From Prauserella muralis (GTDB lineage: Bacteria > Actinomycetota > Actinomycetes > Mycobacteriales > Pseudonocardiaceae), in the NCBI RefSeq assembly GCF_003202285.1, contig NZ_MASW01000002.1:1-64000 (forward strand): a DNA stretch of 64,000 nt, given 5' to 3'. The notes beneath the pieces were generated by a model. The model searched no databases. It had not been told where the DNA came from and worked only from the letters and a program-made list of their open reading frames with translations. Position numbers and translations under genes: made by a program. This document shows, one piece after another, positions 46,759-55,071 of the stretch. Position 1 is the first letter of the stretch. Each line of letters opens with the position of its first letter.

Positions 46759-47765
46759 TCCTGGAGGCGGGTGTGGGGGCTGCGCAGGTCGGGAGTCGGG
46801 GTGGCGTGGTCGAGCACGGGGACCCGGATGAGGAGCCCGAAGTTGGTGGTGGAGGCGAAATGTGCCTGCACGTACTCGAAGTTGTGCCCGCGGGCGTTGT
46901 CGTCGGTGAGCGTACGTACGGCGCCGTACACCCCGCGGGTGAACACGCCGCTGCAGATGGTCAGTGTCCTGCTGACGTTGTGCGGGTTCGGCACGCGGGC
47001 GAGCAGGCCGACGTCCTCGAGCAGGCGCCCGTCGGCGCCGAACTGCGGCCGGAACCGCCGCCTCGCGTCGCCGGTGAGCTCGAAGACCTCGCCGTCACCG
47101 ACGTCCGGGTCCTCGACCTGCCGCACGGGCAGCTCCAGCTGCTGCGCGAGCAGCCACACCGACTGGTTGATCGCCGCGCTGCCGAGCACCACGAGGTGGG
47201 CCTGCAGGTCGTCGGACTCCAGCCGGGGCGCCAGCTCGTAGCCGACGTCCGCACCCGGGTTGGCGGCCCGGACGTGGCCGAACAACTCCACCATCGAGTC
47301 GAGGTCGGCGTAGGCGGACAGCGCCATGTAGTTGTGGTTGGTGCCCGAGGCGAACGGTGCCCGGTCGTCGCGGGGCAGCTTGCCGCACAGGATGCGCACC
47401 GGTCCGTCGTCCGGGAAATGCCAGAAGCCGCTCTGGGGTTCACCCGCGCCGGTGCCCTGAACCCCGTGCAGCCGCTCCAGCTCGTTCTTGAGCCGGTGGT
47501 ACTCCAGGCGCTCGTCCTCGGTGAGGTCCGCGACGCCGATAAGCCGTGCGGTCCCGGCGGTACGCGGGGTGGCGAAGAAGGCCGCGTAGTCGGCCAGCCG
47601 GGCGGGCGGCGGGACCTTGGCCCCGTTCTCCCACGACGAGACGCTGGACACGGCGACGCCGAGCGCACCGGCCAGCGCGGGCTGCGTCAGGCGTCTGTCC
47701 AGCCGCAGCTGTCGCAGCCTGCGCGACAGCTCGTCCGGCTCGCCCTGCCGCCTCGGTCGCCCCAT
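46740..47765 (-). CDS. XRE-family regulator with a large uncharacterised C-terminal domain
   Basis: A 341-residue protein starting at ATG 47765. The HTH lies at about residues 12-55 (LRQLRLDRRLTQPALAGALG, VAVSSVSSWENGAKVPPPAR). After a linker comes a domain of about 230 residues: PVRILCGKLPRDDRAPFASG, YADLDSMVELFGHVRAANPG, HLVVLGSAAINQSVWLLAQQ and TICSGVFTRGVYGAVRTLTD. Its alternating beta-alpha look suggests a Rossmann-like ligand or nucleotide domain, but I do not recognise it. It overlaps the GT/beta-helix gene by 19 bases, forming an operon. Confidence 0.75.
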   Translation of the reverse strand: MGRPRRQGEPDELSRRLRQLRLDRRLTQPALAGALGVAVSSVSSWENGAKVPPPARLADYAAFFATPRTAGTARLIGVADLTEDERLEYHRLKNELERLHGVQGTGAGEPQSGFWHFPDDGPVRILCGKLPRDDRAPFASGTNHNYMALSAYADLDSMVELFGHVRAANPGADVGYELAPRLESDDLQAHLVVLGSAAINQSVWLLAQQLELPVRQVEDPDVGDGEVFELTGDARRRFRPQFGADGRLLEDVGLLARVPNPHNVSRTLTICSGVFTRGVYGAVRTLTDDNARGHNFEYVQAHFASTTNFGLLIRVPVLDHATPTPDLRSPHTRLQEWPELL

Positions 47766-47806
47766 GCGTCGGGTTCCCTTCCCGGTGGATCGACGACTTC
47801 ACCGAA

Positions 47807-47960
47807 CTTCACCGCACCACTGAAGACCAGCGAATCCTGCCACTTCGTCATTTCTAGAGCAAGACGAAACACTCCACAGCGTTGACCCTGGTTCGTGTGG
47901 CGTCGTAATCTGAGGACGCCGCGTTACACCGCCTGGGCAAACTTCACTGAAGTGGTGAAG
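47807..47960. promoter_or_regulatory. Repeated CTTCAC/GTGAAG sites upstream of the XRE gene
   Basis: CTTCACCGCACCACTGAAG (47807-47825) and CTTCACTGAAGTGGTGAAG (47942-47960) are imperfect and perfect 19-bp dyads, and further CTTCACC half-sites lie near 47797. They flank a 364-base intergenic region between the leftward XRE gene and the rightward small membrane gene. They are likely binding sites for the XRE protein. Confidence 0.5.
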
Positions 47961-48032
47961 CAAGCCGGTGGGGAGGTGGTACTGGGAGTCTTCTCGACTG
48001 AGGCCGGCCTTGTGCTTCGGCCTGCACTGACG

Positions 48033-48075
48033 GCAACACCCCCGGACATCGTGTGGTCGCGACCGGGGGTGCTGC
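48033..48075 (+). promoter_or_regulatory. Strong hairpin in the leader of the 84-residue membrane protein
   Basis: CACCCCCGG (48037-48045) pairs with CCGGGGGTG (48063-48071); the stem extends to 12 of 13 pairs. It lies 54 bases before the start at 48130 and has no T tract. It could be a terminator of a short leader transcript (attenuator) or a structural element. Confidence 0.5.
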
Positions 48076-48129
48076 GCGAGTCACGAACCCCGTTCCCGGG
48101 TCTGCCGTTCCCAAGACGAGGAGTTCGCC

Positions 48130-48384
48130 GTGTCCACGATACCTCTGGCCGTGGCAGCCGTAAACGAGCTGCCACCTGCGGCCGCGCCGGTGTCCACTGT
48201 GGCGCCGAGCCTGTTGTTCATCGCCGTGTTCGCCCTGATCGCAGCCGTGTCCGTGCTCCTGCGCGCGGTGCAGGGGCTCATCACCGTCGCCAAGACGGTG
48301 GTCGCCCCGCTCTTCGCCGCGTTCGCGGTGCTGGTGGTGGTGACGCTGGTCGTCGCCGCCGGAATGTCCTGGCTGCAACTGTGA
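48130..48384 (+). CDS. Small two-helix membrane protein
   Basis: An 84-residue protein from GTG 48130 with ACGAGGAG upstream. Two hydrophobic helices, LLFIAVFALIAAVSVLLRAV (about 28-47) and LFAAFAVLVVVTLVVAAGM (about 61-79), are separated by a short amphipathic stretch (QGLITVAKTVVAP). I know no family. It is divergent from the XRE-GT operon with putative XRE sites between, and a terminator follows, so it may belong to the same system. Confidence 0.6.
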   Translation: MSTIPLAVAAVNELPPAAAPVSTVAPSLLFIAVFALIAAVSVLLRAVQGLITVAKTVVAPLFAAFAVLVVVTLVVAAGMSWLQL

Positions 48385-48385
48385 A

Positions 48386-48423
48386 CCCGCTGGGCGTCGG
48401 CAGCGTCGCCGGCGCCCAGCGGG
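48386..48423. terminator. Bidirectional hairpin terminator
   Basis: CCCGCTGGGCGTCGG (48386-48400) pairs with 48409-48423 at 14 of 15 positions across an 8-base loop. It sits exactly between the convergent stops of the 84-residue membrane protein and the 48425 gene. Confidence 0.8.
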
Positions 48424-48424
48424 C

Positions 48425-49396
48425 TCACCCCGCCGGACGGAGCAGTTCCGCGACCTCGTGGATGGTTCCGTAGCCCGCGTGCGGGCCGGACAGCAGCGGG
48501 GTCAGCAGCTCGCCCGTCAGCGCGCGCACGCCGCCCCCGGCGTAGATCCCGTTGCCCGCGCACCCCGAGTACCGCACCAGCACCTCGCGGTCACCCTCGT
48601 GGCCCGAGAACCGCAGCACGACCACGTCGTCACCGTGCCGCAGCCGCGGCACGCACCCTCGGGCCCGGTCGGGCCCGCCACCCTCCGGCGCCGCCCCGAC
48701 CGCCCTGGCCAGCTCGTCGGCCGCGGCGCCGGTCAGCAGCCTGCTCGACAGGATCGGCGGACGCTCCGGCGAGCTGTCCCCCAGGGTGTACTGGCACACC
48801 GAGACCGAGTCGACGCCCGCCGGGGTGGGAAGCGCGGCGTTCCCGCCGGGCCGGTACTCCGGGTCCGTGGCCGGATGCTCGACGGGGCAGCCGTGGACGT
48901 TGTTGCCGGTCACCGTGTGCAGGGAGTCCAGGATGCGCGTACGCAGCGCGTCGTCGTCGGAGAACACGGTGACGAACACCTGCCCTGCCTGCCGGGTCTC
49001 CTCGGTCCACCCCGCGTCGGCTGGCCGCACGCCCGCAGTGCCACTGTCGCCGAACGTCAGCCACTGCTCGCGCTCGTCGGGCGGCGGGTACTTCGTGGGA
49101 CAGCGAACCGAGTGCGTTCCCCCCGGCCTGCCGACGGCGCCGTCGCGCGGTGGATCCGAGTCCGTGGCGCACCAGTCGGTCACCGCCACCCCGTGGCCCC
49201 ACGTCGCGGGCACGCGGACCTCCACGCCGCGGTAGGACTCCCACCGCCAGCCGGGGTGGTGCTCCAGCTCCGGCGCCGCCGACGTGCTGGCCAACCGGAC
49301 CGCCAGGTAGGCCGTCAGCGGGATGGCCACGACGATGACGGTCACGGCGAACACGGCGCAGCCGCGTCTTCGGGGTCCTCGGCTCGGCTCGGTCAC
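48425..49396 (-). CDS. Membrane-anchored hypothetical protein
   Basis: A 323-residue protein from ATG 49396. A basic N-terminus (SRGPRRRGC) precedes one membrane helix (AVFAVTVIVVAIPLTAYLAV, about 14-33), leaving an extracytoplasmic domain of about 285 residues. That domain has a regular scatter of cysteines (DWCATD, VRCPTK, HGCPVEH, VCQYTL, RGCVPR, SGCAGN) suited to disulfides. It looks like actinobacterial exported proteins of unknown function, with no catalytic motif seen. Confidence 0.7.
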   Translation of the reverse strand: MTEPSRGPRRRGCAVFAVTVIVVAIPLTAYLAVRLASTSAAPELEHHPGWRWESYRGVEVRVPATWGHGVAVTDWCATDSDPPRDGAVGRPGGTHSVRCPTKYPPPDEREQWLTFGDSGTAGVRPADAGWTEETRQAGQVFVTVFSDDDALRTRILDSLHTVTGNNVHGCPVEHPATDPEYRPGGNAALPTPAGVDSVSVCQYTLGDSSPERPPILSSRLLTGAAADELARAVGAAPEGGGPDRARGCVPRLRHGDDVVVLRFSGHEGDREVLVRYSGCAGNGIYAGGGVRALTGELLTPLLSGPHAGYGTIHEVAELLRPAG

Positions 49397-49470
49397 GGCG
49401 GCGCCCCCTTCGGCTCCTCCGGCGCTGGCGGCCGTGGTAGCCGACGATACGCCGTCAGGTGCCCGGCGGC

Positions 49471-49638
49471 CTACCGCTCGCCGGAGTTCTCGTCCTCGGG
49501 AGCGGGCTCGTTCGGGTCGGGCTCGTGGCCTTCCGCTCCGTACCCGGGCGCGGTCTCGGGCGCGCCGCGGCCCGGGTCGGCAGCGGGAATGCCGTCACTC
49601 TCGGCTTCCGGCGCGGGTTCGAAAGGACTGGTCGTCAT
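49471..49638 (-). CDS. Small acidic, disordered hypothetical protein
   Basis: About 55 residues from ATG 49638, rich in Pro, Glu, Asp and Gly (PGYGAEGHEPDPNEPAPEDE). No structure or family is apparent. Similar short acidic proteins are common in actinobacterial annotations. No ribosome-binding site is clear, so coding status is uncertain. Confidence 0.4.
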   Translation of the reverse strand: MTTSPFEPAPEAESDGIPAADPGRGAPETAPGYGAEGHEPDPNEPAPEDENSGER

Positions 49639-49709
49639 ACCCGGCGGGTACCCGCTTCGCGTGGGCTCACCCCCCGCCGTGCGCCGGACTCCGACCGCGC
49701 CGGTGCCGC

Positions 49710-51047
49710 TCACAACCCGGCAGCGGAGGCCTCGTCGAACTCGTCATCGACGGCCACCACGCGATGACCGGCCGCGTCCAGCAGCGAGGCGGCGATCGAA
49801 GCGCGGTAGCCCGACTTGCAGTGCACCCACACCTCGCCGCCGGGCACCTCGTCCATGCGATCGAGCAGCTCGTGCAGCGGGATGTGCACGGCACCGTCGA
49901 GATGGCCCGCCTGCCACTCCTGCTCCCTGCGCACGTCGAGCACGCTGACCGGCCGGTGGTGCCGGACCTGCGCGAGTTCGGCGAACCCGGCGGTGGGGTA
50001 GGAGCGCAGCTCGCCCTCACCCGGCAGCTCGCGCACGTCGCCGGTGGCGGCCGCCTCCAGCCGGTCGATCCCGATGCGCACCAGTTCCCGCTGAGCCTGG
50101 GCCACCTGCTGTCCGGTGTCGCCGATCAGCGTCAGTGGCGTGCCCCACGGCAGCAGCCAGCCGAGGTAGGTGGCGAACCCGCCGTCGATGCCGAAGTTCA
50201 GCGTCCCGGCGACGTGGCCTGCCGCGAACGCCGTGCGGGTGCGCAGATCCACCACCCACTCGCCGGACTCGGCGCGCTTGCGCAGCTCCCCGGGTTCGGC
50301 CTGCCGGGGCGGGGTCAGGTCGGGGGCGCCGGGCCCGGCGAGGTTGGCAGGCCCCATGTGCGCGTAGTAGGCCGGGTAGTCGTCCAGCCCCGCCAGCAGG
50401 CTGTCCACATAGGACCTCTCGTCGGCGGTCAGCGCCGGGTTCACCCGCTTCTCCCTGCCGATCGTCGACTCGTCGCCGGAGGTGGGCGTGGCCGAGCAGA
50501 AGCTGCCGAACCCGTGTGTCGGGAACACCCTGGTCTCGTCGGGCAGCTCCTCGGCGAGCCTGCGGGCCGAGCCGTACTGCGCCCGCACCAGCCGGCCGGT
50601 GTGCTGCGGGCCGAGCAGGTCGGGCCTGCCGGTGGAGCCGAACAGCAGCGACCCGCCGGTGAACACGGCCGGGGTCTCGCCGGGCGCCTCCACCGCGTAG
50701 GACAGGTGGGTGAACGTGTGCCCCGGCGTGGCGAGTGCGCGCACGCGCACCTCGCCGACCTCGACGACGTCGCCGTCGCGGATGGGGCTGCGGGCGAACG
50801 TGACCGGGTCGTCGGCGCTGACGTGGTACGTGGCGCCGGTCAGCTCGGCCAGCGCGAGACCACCGGTCACGTAGTCGTTGTGAATGTGGGTCTCGAACAC
50901 GTGCAGCAGGCGCACGCCGTGGTCCTCCAGCAGCGCCAGCAGCCGGTCGATGTCGCGCTGCGGGTCCACCGCGAACGCCACCCCGGCGTGGTGCACCAGG
51001 TAGCTGCGGTCGCCCAGCGACGGGGTGTCGATCGACAGGATCTCCAT
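49710..51047 (-). CDS. Persulfide dioxygenase-rhodanese fusion (MBL fold plus two rhodanese domains)
   Basis: A 445-residue protein from ATG 51047. An ETHE1-like metallo-beta-lactamase domain (about 1-235) holds HVFETHIHNDYVTGGLALAE, the ligand stretch LATPGHTFTHLSYAVE and TGGSLLFGSTGRPDLLG. A first, inactive rhodanese domain (about 265-340) lacks a catalytic Cys; the second (about 355-440) has the active loop CKSGYRASIA near 418. The enzyme would oxidise glutathione- or mycothiol-like persulfides to sulfite and move sulfane sulfur. A TACCC-N4-GGGTA-like operator lies 35 bases upstream, linking it to the CstR-like repressors near 15-18 kb. Confidence 0.9.
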   Translation of the reverse strand: MEILSIDTPSLGDRSYLVHHAGVAFAVDPQRDIDRLLALLEDHGVRLLHVFETHIHNDYVTGGLALAELTGATYHVSADDPVTFARSPIRDGDVVEVGEVRVRALATPGHTFTHLSYAVEAPGETPAVFTGGSLLFGSTGRPDLLGPQHTGRLVRAQYGSARRLAEELPDETRVFPTHGFGSFCSATPTSGDESTIGREKRVNPALTADERSYVDSLLAGLDDYPAYYAHMGPANLAGPGAPDLTPPRQAEPGELRKRAESGEWVVDLRTRTAFAAGHVAGTLNFGIDGGFATYLGWLLPWGTPLTLIGDTGQQVAQAQRELVRIGIDRLEAAATGDVRELPGEGELRSYPTAGFAELAQVRHHRPVSVLDVRREQEWQAGHLDGAVHIPLHELLDRMDEVPGGEVWVHCKSGYRASIAASLLDAAGHRVVAVDDEFDEASAAGL

Positions 51048-51081
51048 CGGTTTCGCTCCCTCTCTACGGTGCAGCCATTAT

Positions 51082-51095
51082 TACCACCGGGGGTA
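51082..51095. promoter_or_regulatory. CstR/CsoR-type operator at the persulfide dioxygenase gene
   Basis: TACCACCGGGGGTA matches TACCC-N4-GGGTA with one change. It lies in the 92-base gap between the divergent dioxygenase and EamA-like genes. Confidence 0.65.
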
Positions 51096-51139
51096 TCGAA
51101 CGTTTCCCCCTCGTTCGAATCGGGTACCGGGAACCGGTG

Positions 51140-52042
51140 ATGCACGTGGTGCTGAGCGTGGTGTTCGCGGTGCTGGCGGCCCTGGCGAACGCCACCTCGT
51201 CGGTCCTGCAGCGCAAGGGAGCGCGGCGGCAGTCCGAGGATCGCTCGATGTCGCTGCGGATGCTGTGGGACCTGGCCCACGAGCCCCCGTGGCTGGCGGG
51301 TGTCGTGGCCATCCTCACCGGGTTCGTGCTGCAGGCGGCGGCGCTGGCCACCGGGCCGATCACGCTGATCCAGCCGCTCCTGGTGACCGAGCTCGGCTTC
51401 ACGCTCGTGCTGTCCCGGCTGCTGTTGCGGGCCGGGGTGCACGCCAGGGAGTGGAGCGCGGCGGCGGGGATGACAGCCGGCATCGCGCTGCTGCTCGTGT
51501 CCCTGCGGCCGCGAAGCGGCGACGTGCGGGCTGTGCCACTGCTGGAGTGGGGCCTGGCGGGCGGGGTGACGCTCGCCCTGATCGGCGCCCTGATCGTCGT
51601 CGCCTTCCGCAAGCACTACGCGCACAGGGCCGCCTATCTCGGCATCGCGAGCGGCATGTACTTCGGGTTCCTCGCCGCGCTGGTCAGCGGCATGACGGCG
51701 GCGTTCGCCGGAGGTATCGGCGCGGTGTTCGGTGCCTGGCAGACGTACGCGGTGCTCGTCGTCGGCCCGCTCGGGTTCGTCCTGCTGCAGAACACGTTGC
51801 GCGCGGGCAGCCTCGTCGCCTCCCAGCCGGGCCTGACGCTGGCCAACCCGCTGGTGTCGATCGGCTGGGGCGTGGTGGTGTTCGGCGAGCAGGTGCGGGG
51901 CGGCGGCTGGATCGCGGGCCAGGTGATCGGAGCCGCCCTCATCGCCGCCTGCACGATCCTGCTCGCCCGCTCGCCCGTCCTCCAGGGCAGCGAGGGCGCC
52001 ACCGAGGAGGACGAACCGAGCGAGGAGCAGGCGCCGAGGTGA
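51140..52042 (+). CDS. EamA/DMT-like transporter
   Basis: About 300 residues from ATG 51140 (a GTG at 51137 is adjacent). Nine to ten helices make two five-helix halves; the protein opens with VVFAVLAALANATSSVLQRK and contains GPITLIQPLLVTELGFTLVL near residue 70, typical of the DMT group that includes NIPA-like magnesium transporter relatives. The C-terminus is acidic and soluble. It is divergent from the persulfide dioxygenase; a shared operator hints at sulfur export, but this is weak. Confidence 0.82.
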   Translation: MHVVLSVVFAVLAALANATSSVLQRKGARRQSEDRSMSLRMLWDLAHEPPWLAGVVAILTGFVLQAAALATGPITLIQPLLVTELGFTLVLSRLLLRAGVHAREWSAAAGMTAGIALLLVSLRPRSGDVRAVPLLEWGLAGGVTLALIGALIVVAFRKHYAHRAAYLGIASGMYFGFLAALVSGMTAAFAGGIGAVFGAWQTYAVLVVGPLGFVLLQNTLRAGSLVASQPGLTLANPLVSIGWGVVVFGEQVRGGGWIAGQVIGAALIAACTILLARSPVLQGSEGATEEDEPSEEQAPR

Positions 52043-52056
52043 GTGAGCGTGGCCGG

Positions 52057-52791
52057 TCAGCTCGCCGACTTGCGGGCCACGCAGAGCACCGACTGGCCGA
52101 ACGGCACGCGCACGCGCTGCTCGATGGCCTTGGTGACCGGCACGACGAACCGGTCGTAGGCCGCGACCAGCCTGGGGTTCGGCGCACCGACGCCGCCCTT
52201 GCGCACGGCGGCCCACCAGGCGAACGCACCGAGGAAGTTCACCGGCCTTGCCACCTCGACGGTGAGCCCGGCCTCACGCGCGGCGGCGCTGACGGTGGCG
52301 GGGGTGTAGCGGCGGTAGTGCCCGACCTTGCGGTCGAAGTCGCCGTAGAGCTGCTGGTAACCCGGGACGAACAGCACGATGGAGCCCCCCGCGGTGACCG
52401 ACTTGGCGAGGCTGCGCAGCGCGTCGACGTCGTCGGCGATGTGCTCCAGCACGTTGATGGCGATGAGCGTCTCCACCGGGTCGGCGAGCGCACTCTGCCC
52501 GTCGACGTCGAACTGCTGTGCCTCCACCTCGGCGCGATGCGCGAACCGGTTCTTCAGCTGTTGCACGGCATCCGGGTCGACGTCGGTGACGACGTAGCGG
52601 TCGAGCCCGGTGAACCCCTCGGCGAACTCGCCGAGACCCGCGCCCACCTCCAGCGCCGAGCGCCCGCAGTGCGGGCGGATCAGCTCACGCTGGTAGGCGA
52701 GGTAGCGGGGTTTGCCGTTGTCGCTTTCGAGTGACCGGCCGGTCGCCGCGTTGAATGCGCCCTGGCCCTGGCCTTGCTCGTCCTTGGTCAC
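52057..52791 (-). CDS. Class I SAM-dependent methyltransferase
   Basis: About 244 residues from GTG 52791 with GGGAGGTGGC upstream; the longer open frame upstream is rejected. SAM motif I is SALEVGAGLGEFAEGFTGLD near residue 45, the acidic residue for ribose is in YVVTDVDPDAV near 68, and a post-motif is LIAINVLEHIADDVDALRSL near 110. It resembles lipid/quinone or small-molecule methyltransferases associated with glycosyltransferases. The substrate is unknown. Confidence 0.88.
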   Translation of the reverse strand: MTKDEQGQGQGAFNAATGRSLESDNGKPRYLAYQRELIRPHCGRSALEVGAGLGEFAEGFTGLDRYVVTDVDPDAVQQLKNRFAHRAEVEAQQFDVDGQSALADPVETLIAINVLEHIADDVDALRSLAKSVTAGGSIVLFVPGYQQLYGDFDRKVGHYRRYTPATVSAAAREAGLTVEVARPVNFLGAFAWWAAVRKGGVGAPNPRLVAAYDRFVVPVTKAIEQRVRVPFGQSVLCVARKSAS

Positions 52792-53184
52792 GCCACCTCC
52801 CGTGGTGAGACGCCCTCGCGGCGGCGGGGGCCGGGTGGCGGACACCACGCCGGAGCGGCAGCGACCAGCCCCGGCTCGCAGGGCGATATACGCGAATTGA
52901 TGCAATTGTCGCTTCAGCGAGATCGTAACGTGACCGTGACGGAGAAGGAAATCCGGGCTCACTGGGCGCGTCGAGGACCCTACCCAGTGAACCCGGGAAC
53001 GAAGTCAGGGGCCGATACGCACGTATCGCCTCTCGGCGAAGGGCACGACGCGGCTCCAGCCAGACGGTATTCCGCGAAGGCATACAGGGGTGAGGCCCGG
53101 GGGACACGGTGCGTATCGGCCGGTCTGTTCAACACCGGCGGCGCTGCCGATGTTCCCGGCTCCCGGCGAGCCGGGTCAGGCGGT
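52792..53184. other. Intergenic region with a palindrome
   Basis: No gene is seen in 393 bases upstream of the methyltransferase. CGATACG-CA-CGTATCG (53013-53028) is a perfect dyad and GTGCGTATCGGCC near 53108 repeats one half. An AT-richer stretch near 52895-52930 may hold the methyltransferase promoter. Confidence 0.45.
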
Positions 53185-53448
53185 TCAGGCAGCCTTCGGC
53201 TGCCCGCGGTTGCGACGCTGCCGCACGAGGTCACGGCGCTCGCCCTCGGTGGCACCACCGAAGACCCCGTAGTCGAGCCCGGCGTCCAGCGCGTACTCCA
53301 GGCACTGCGCCCGCACCGGACAGCGCGCGCAGACCGCCTTGGCCCGCGCGGTCTGCTGTGCACCCGGACCGATCTCGGTCACGGGGAAGAACAGCTCGGG
53401 ATCCTCGTCACGGCAGGCGGCACGGTGCCGCCAGTCGATCTTTTCCAT
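53185..53448 (-). CDS. WhiB-family Fe-S transcription factor
   Basis: An 87-residue protein from ATG 53448 with AAGGAGG upstream. The four cluster-ligand cysteines are in HRAACRDEDPELFFP and VCARCPVRAQCLEYAL. The turn is GVFGGATEGERR, where most members have GVWGG. A basic C-terminus (RRDLVRQRRNRGQPK) binds DNA. Wbl proteins respond to redox or NO and act with sigma factors. Which Wbl class this is cannot be settled by eye. Confidence 0.93.
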   Translation of the reverse strand: MEKIDWRHRAACRDEDPELFFPVTEIGPGAQQTARAKAVCARCPVRAQCLEYALDAGLDYGVFGGATEGERRDLVRQRRNRGQPKAA

Positions 53449-53530
53449 GGCGTGCCGCCTCCTTCCTGGCAGGGATTCGCTCGCCCGGACACAGTGGGCA
53501 AGCCCTGTTCCAACGCGACCCCGGGCGGTG

Positions 53531-54466
53531 CTATTCCGGGTCGACCGCCGCGCTGCCGCCGGGCCGCCCGCGTCGCGGCACGGCGACCCGCGCCAGGTCC
53601 TCCGCCACCACGATCTCGCCCCCGAATACCTCCGCGGCCTCGTCGTGAAACCGCCGCGGCTCGGGGTAGCGCTGGGAGAAATGCGTGAGAACCAGCCTTC
53701 CGACGCCGCTCTCCTCGGCGATCCTGCCCGCCTGCGCCGCCGTCAGGTGCCCGTACTCCCGGGCGAGCGTGGCGTCCTCTGCCAGGAACGTGGACTCGAT
53801 CACCAGCAGGTCCGCGCCGTCCGCGAGGGCGAACGCGTTGTCGCACAACCGCGTGTCCATCACGAACGCGAACCGCTGGCCCGGCCGGACCACGCTCACG
53901 TCCTCCAGCCGGACGCCCCGCAGCGAACCGTGCCTGCGCAGGTGTCCGACCTCGGGACCGTGGACACCGGCCCTGGCCAGCAGATCGGGCAGCATCGTGC
54001 GGTCGTCCGGCTCGACGAGCCGGTAGCCGAAGGCCTCGACGGGGTGGTCGAGGCGCAGGGCACACAGCCGGCCGAACGGGCCTTCGGCGACGACGCCGTC
54101 GCCATCGACCGGCTCCTCCACCACGTCCGCCCGCTCGTGGAAGACGCTGGCGTAGCGCAGTCGGGCGAAGAAGTGCCGGCCCGACGCGGGGTAGTGGGCC
54201 CGCACGGGCCGGCTCACGCCGTCCAGCGAAAGGCGCTGGACGATGCCCGGCACTCCCAGGCAGTGATCGCCGTGGAAGTGCGTCAGGCAGATGCGGCTGA
54301 TCGCACTGGCGGGCACGCCCGCGAACAACAGCTGCCGCTGGGTGCCTTCCCCGGGGTCGAAGAGGAGCCCCTCGGCATCCCAGCGGAGCAGGTAGCCGTT
54401 GTGGTTGCGGGTGCGCGAAGGCGCCTGGCTTCCGCTGCCAAGCACCACCAGTTCCCGGGCCGACAC
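53531..54466 (-). CDS. rnz: Ribonuclease Z
   Basis: A 311-residue metallo-beta-lactamase-fold nuclease from ATG 54466. It opens with [20 protein letters not shown], has the zinc motif [20 protein letters not shown] near residue 62, a flexible-arm region and the C-terminal motif [14 protein letters not shown] near 262. RNase Z trims the 3' ends of tRNA precursors. Length and motif order are normal. Confidence 0.9.
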   Translation of the reverse strand: MSARELVVLGSGSQAPSRTRNHNGYLLRWDAEGLLFDPGEGTQRQLLFAGVPASAISRICLTHFHGDHCLGVPGIVQRLSLDGVSRPVRAHYPASGRHFFARLRYASVFHERADVVEEPVDGDGVVAEGPFGRLCALRLDHPVEAFGYRLVEPDDRTMLPDLLARAGVHGPEVGHLRRHGSLRGVRLEDVSVVRPGQRFAFVMDTRLCDNAFALADGADLLVIESTFLAEDATLAREYGHLTAAQAGRIAEESGVGRLVLTHFSQRYPEPRRFHDEAAEVFGGEIVVAEDLARVAVPRRGRPGGSAAVDPE

Positions 54467-54504
54467 GGAAGCGACCCTAGAACCTCACCGCCTGGCCGTG
54501 CCGA

Positions 54505-54924
54505 TCAGGCGTTGCCCGCGGCGGCGCTGATGGCGCCCAGCGCGGAGCGCGGGTCCCGCTCCATCGCGGCGTCGCCGATCGAGAGCATCCCGATCGACCT
54601 GCCGTCCTCGACCACGGGGATCCGGCGCACGGCGTGCTCCCGCATCCGTGCGATCGCGTTGTCGGCCTCCTCGTTCGGCGCCGCTGTCACCAGCCGCTCG
54701 CTGCACACGTCGCCGATCCTCCAGTCGGCGAGATCGCCGCTCTCGGCCACGGCGCGGATCACCACGTCACGGTCGGTGACGATGCCCCGCACCTGATCGC
54801 CGTCGGCCACCAGCACGTTGCCGATGTCCTGGTCTCGCATGCGGCGAGCCGCCTCCCGCAGCGGCGTGTCGGAAGCGAGGGTGACGGGGCTTTCGGTCAT
54901 CAGCTCGCGAACCAGCTGAGCCAT
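54505..54924 (-). CDS. Tandem CBS-domain protein
   Basis: A 139-residue protein from ATG 54924 (GGAAGGAGG upstream). Two CBS motifs: VRELMTESPVTLASDTPLRE with DQDIGNVLVADGDQVRGIVT, and WRIGDVCSERLVTAAPNEEA with HAVRRIPVVEDGRSIGMLSI. They usually form a Bateman module binding adenosine nucleotides. The stand-alone form is common in actinobacteria under stress; the partner is unknown. Confidence 0.9.
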   Translation of the reverse strand: MAQLVRELMTESPVTLASDTPLREAARRMRDQDIGNVLVADGDQVRGIVTDRDVVIRAVAESGDLADWRIGDVCSERLVTAAPNEEADNAIARMREHAVRRIPVVEDGRSIGMLSIGDAAMERDPRSALGAISAAAGNA

Positions 54925-54993
54925 GATGAGCCTCCTTCCTGTGGTCGTCCTGCCTCCACGGCCCGCCTACCCACCGGCGCGGGGAGCCTATTC

Positions 54994-55025
54994 ATCCGTC
55001 TCATCGGTTTTATCCGTGTCATCGG
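54994..55025. repeat. Two direct repeats upstream of dinB
   Basis: ATCCGT-C/G-TCATCGG occurs at 54994-55007 and 55012-55025, a period of 18 bases. It is AT-richer than its surroundings and lies 46 bases before dinB, so a regulatory site or promoter element is possible. Confidence 0.5.
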
Positions 55026-55071
55026 TAGCCGTCCGCTGGGCAGACGGCGGGGGAGGGCACATACTGGATCC

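Noticed and set aside
49638-49650. TACCCGGCGGGTA as another CstR operator
   Set aside because: Spacing is 3 and not 4, it overlaps a possible start codon, and no sulfur gene is adjacent.
51105-51130. A tRNA T-loop-like GTTCGAATC
   Set aside because: The flanking bases do not form the T stem and no other tRNA arms are present.
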